In this document: positions 61,853 to 64,000 of the stretch, piece by piece
Layout: every line of letters begins with the position of its first letter
Position numbering within the stretch: the first letter of the stretch is position 1
Assembly: GCA_030832185.1 (NCBI GenBank)
Contig: JAURJQ010000008.1
Span: 31,544-95,543 of the forward strand
Source of the DNA: Chitinophagales bacterium
Lineage (GTDB): Bacteria > Bacteroidota > Bacteroidia > Chitinophagales > JADJOU01
DNA: 64,000 nucleotides
Direction of reading: 5' to 3'
The notes under the pieces: generated by a model
What the model saw: the letters and a program-made list of their open reading frames with translations, nothing else
Told to the model about the DNA's origin: nothing
Databases searched by the model: none
Position numbers and translations under genes: made by a program

Positions 61853-64000
61853 CTACTTCTCTAGCTTATTTTTTAGCGCCAACAATTTATCCTGAAAGTC
61901 TCCCTGAGTTGGTTTCTCCTCTCTAGGCTTGGGCTTGGCTGTATTTTTAGGATTGTCTTTCATCGATAGCGCCACCCGCTTGCGCTCTAGGTCTAGCTCA
62001 GTCACTGTCACCTGTACTATCTGACCTAGCTTGACCACCTCGTTGGGGTCTTTTATAAAGTTATTGCTCATCTGAGATATATGCACCATGCCATCTTGTT
62101 TCACCCCGATATTGACGAAGGCGCCAAACTTGGTGATATTGGTTATAATTCCCGGCAGGGTCATTCCCTCTTTCAAATCTTCGATGGTCGATATGCCCTC
62201 TGCAAATCGGAATTCCTCGATAGGTGAGCGAGGATCTCGACCTGGTTTTTCCAATTCTTTCAGAATATCATTGAGCGTATACAATCCGATAGTTTCAGAG
62301 ATATAATCGCTTATCTTGATCTTCTGCCGCAGCTCTTTTTTCTGAATCAAGTCCTGTACCGTCGCATTTTGATCCTTTGCCATTTTCTCTACAATAGAAT
62401 AGCTCTCAGGGTGAACGGAAGAGTTATCTAAAGCGTTCATTGAGTTTGGAATTCTAAGAAACCCTGCGCACTGCTCAAACGCTTTGGGACCCAATAGAGG
62501 CACTTTCTTTAATTCCTGCCTCGATTTATATGGGCCATTGGATGCTCTATAGTCCACGATATTTTTAGCCGTGGTGGCTGAAAGGCCAGAGACATAGCTC
62601 AATAAATGCTTACTAGCCGCATTTAGATCCACTCCTACATAGTTGACACAGCTCTCTACCACTCCATCGAGCGAAGATTTTAACCTAGGCTGATTCACAT
62701 CGTGCTGATACTGACCTACGCCTATGCTTTTCGGATCTATTTTGACCAGCTCACTCAAGGGATCGAGCAAGCGCCGACCTATGCTAATCGCCCCGCGGAC
62801 CGTGACGTCTTGATCTGGAAATTCTTCTCGTGCTATTTCGCTCGCACTGTAGATCGAAGCCCCCGATTCGTTGACCATAAAAATGGAGATCTGCTTTCCG
62901 AAATCGATACTTCGGACCAAGGTCTCCGTCTCTTTGCTCGCGGTACCATTTCCATAGCCTATGGCTTCTATCTGATATTTGTCTACCAGGTGGGCTATCG
63001 TCTCCACAGACTGAGACCACTGATTCTGTGGGGCGTGAGGAAATATGGTTTCATAATGCAAAAATTTACCGTATTCATCTAGACAGACCAGCTTACAGCC
63101 AGTTCGGAATCCTGGATCCAATGCCAAGACTCTTTTATGACCTAGGGGTGACGCCAATAAAAGCTGGCGAAGGTTTTCAGAGAATACATTGATCGCCTCT
63201 TCATCTGCTTTTTGCTTGCTAGACAGTCTAAATTCGGTCTCTATCTGCATCTTGAGCAGTCTCGAATAGCCATCTTCTATGCTCATCAGCACCTGCTGTG
63301 CAGATGGAGAATGATTCTGGATAAATAGTCTCTTCAATCCTTCCTCGGCTATTTCCTTCGAAATAAAGATGTCTAGGGCTAGATAGCCATCTTTCTCTCC
63401 GCGGCGCATAGCCAGCAATCTATGCGATGGACACTTAGACAGTGCTTCTGAAAATTCAAAATAATCTCTGTATTTCTGCCCTTCCGCATCCTGAGAAAAA
63501 ACCGGGTCATTTTTCTTGCTCGTCAGCAATTTAGACTGGATGATGGCCCCCTCCGAAAACAAGTTTCTAATAGTAGCTCTCGCTCGCTCATCTTCGGTGA
63601 TCCATTCGGCTATAATATCTCGAGCACCCTGCAGTGCCTGATCCGTGTCTAGGACCTGATCGGTTATAAATTTCTCTGCCTCGGCTATTGGGTCGCCATC
63701 TTTCTGCTCCCTGATCCAGTGGGCCAATGGCTCCAGACCTTTTTCTATAGCCATGGTGGCTCGGGTCTTTCGCTTGGGTTTGTATGGTAGGTATATATCT
63801 TCTAACTTTGTCGAAATCAGACATTCGTCTATTCTTTTTTGAAGCTCTGGATTAAGTTTTCCCTGCTCATCTATGGACTTGAGAATAGCTAGTTTCCGCT
63901 TCTCTAGTTCATCGAAATAAGTCAGCTTCTCTATGGCCTGCGCTATCTGAACCTCATCGAGATTTCCTGTAGCTTCTTTTCGATAGCGGGCTATGAATGG
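61853..64000 (-). CDS. tex: Tex-like S1 RNA-binding protein (N-terminus cut by window edge)
   Basis: RNA-binding transcription accessory protein. The visible 715 residues start within PFIARYRKEATGNLDEVQIA, close to the normal N-terminus, so only roughly 40-50 residues are missing at the right edge. An YqgF-like resolvase fold (VLALDPGFRTGCKLVCLDEY), two helix-hairpin-helix regions (SGLSATTAKNIVDYRASNGP) and a C-terminal S1 domain (VNIGVKQDGMVHISQMSNNF) are present in the usual order. The open frame extends upstream of the first ATG at 63754 for 82 codons to the window end, so that ATG is not the start. Its end is 53 bases upstream of the next gene. Confidence 0.95.
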   Translation of the reverse strand, partial: PFIARYRKEATGNLDEVQIAQAIEKLTYFDELEKRKLAILKSIDEQGKLNPELQKRIDECLISTKLEDIYLPYKPKRKTRATMAIEKGLEPLAHWIREQKDGDPIAEAEKFITDQVLDTDQALQGARDIIAEWITEDERARATIRNLFSEGAIIQSKLLTSKKNDPVFSQDAEGQKYRDYFEFSEALSKCPSHRLLAMRRGEKDGYLALDIFISKEIAEEGLKRLFIQNHSPSAQQVLMSIEDGYSRLLKMQIETEFRLSSKQKADEEAINVFSENLRQLLLASPLGHKRVLALDPGFRTGCKLVCLDEYGKFLHYETIFPHAPQNQWSQSVETIAHLVDKYQIEAIGYGNGTASKETETLVRSIDFGKQISIFMVNESGASIYSASEIAREEFPDQDVTVRGAISIGRRLLDPLSELVKIDPKSIGVGQYQHDVNQPRLKSSLDGVVESCVNYVGVDLNAASKHLLSYVSGLSATTAKNIVDYRASNGPYKSRQELKKVPLLGPKAFEQCAGFLRIPNSMNALDNSSVHPESYSIVEKMAKDQNATVQDLIQKKELRQKIKISDYISETIGLYTLNDILKELEKPGRDPRSPIEEFRFAEGISTIEDLKEGMTLPGIITNITKFGAFVNIGVKQDGMVHISQMSNNFIKDPNEVVKLGQIVQVTVTELDLERKRVALSMKDNPKNTAKPKPREEKPTQGDFQDKLLALKNKLEK

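Noticed and set aside
62702..63082. Open frame antisense to tex
   Set aside because: It mirrors conserved Tex codons and shows no independent coding character.
1..64000. CRISPR array, tRNA or rRNA genes
   Set aside because: No regularly spaced identical repeats and no cloverleaf with a TTC arm in any gap; the heptad arrays are too short and unspaced for CRISPR.

Overview
The window is a stretch of a low-G+C chromosome from a member of the Bacteroidota. Evidence for this: a C-terminal type IX secretion (T9SS) sorting domain, PorP/SprF and PorE-like outer-membrane proteins, DUF5723 and GSCFA families, a methionine synthase split into two genes, many exact TAnnTTTG minus-7 promoter boxes, almost no Shine-Dalgarno sequences, and exported proteins that nearly all carry glutamine right after the predicted signal-peptidase cut. 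The class within the phylum cannot be decided from this piece. I saw no tRNA, rRNA, CRISPR array, prophage or insertion sequence.

Layout. 1-10.4 kb (minus strand): a seven-gene run reading toward the left edge, from a 2017-residue T9SS surface protein through an ECF-like sigma factor and its zinc anti-sigma factor, pyrH, an exported TPR protein and a small PD-(D/E)xK-like protein to aroB, which is cut by the window edge. 10.5-17.7 kb (plus): porP/sprF-like and PorE-like genes diverging from the giant gene, then a 2-oxoacid dehydrogenase E2, a SWIM zinc-finger protein and an ABC exporter. 17.9-21.5 kb (minus): a beta-CASP nuclease downstream of a second PorE-like protein. 21.8-31.0 kb (plus): truA, a second ABC exporter, a rhodanese-thioredoxin lipoprotein, an unknown exported protein, an M28/glutaminyl-cyclase lipoprotein, a DUF5723 barrel and uvrA. 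31.1-34.1 kb: an orphan helical protein, a small exported protein, and two large intergenic gaps holding promoters, DnaA-box-like sites, two related hairpin elements and a strong terminator.

34.1-39.6 kb (minus): M48 protease, two exported unknowns, the homocysteine half of MetH, and lipA. 39.7-42.3 kb (plus): the folate/B12/AdoMet half of MetH, divergent from the M48 gene. 42.4-46.0 kb: a YjbR protein facing a histidine-rich three-gene operon (small His/Cys protein, lipoprotein, TonB-dependent receptor) that looks like a metal-uptake locus. 46.1-64 kb: lipid and repair housekeeping genes (plsC, mfd, pcrA/uvrD, hisS, idi, tex), an AAA ATPase, aminopeptidase P, GSCFA, LOG-like, SdpI-like, gamma-carbonic anhydrase and an Ig-like lipoprotein.

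How it fits together. Much of the window serves the cell envelope: T9SS cargo and T9SS-associated outer-membrane proteins, an enzyme that can cap exported N-terminal glutamines, lipid exporters and acyltransferase, and a TonB system. The rest is nucleotide, cofactor and DNA-repair housekeeping. No complete new defence or mobile system was found. The best leads are the structured intergenic element with its small T9SS-tail-like protein near 33-34 kb, the His-rich uptake operon, the heptad repeats at gene ends, and the surface protein-sigma factor operon.
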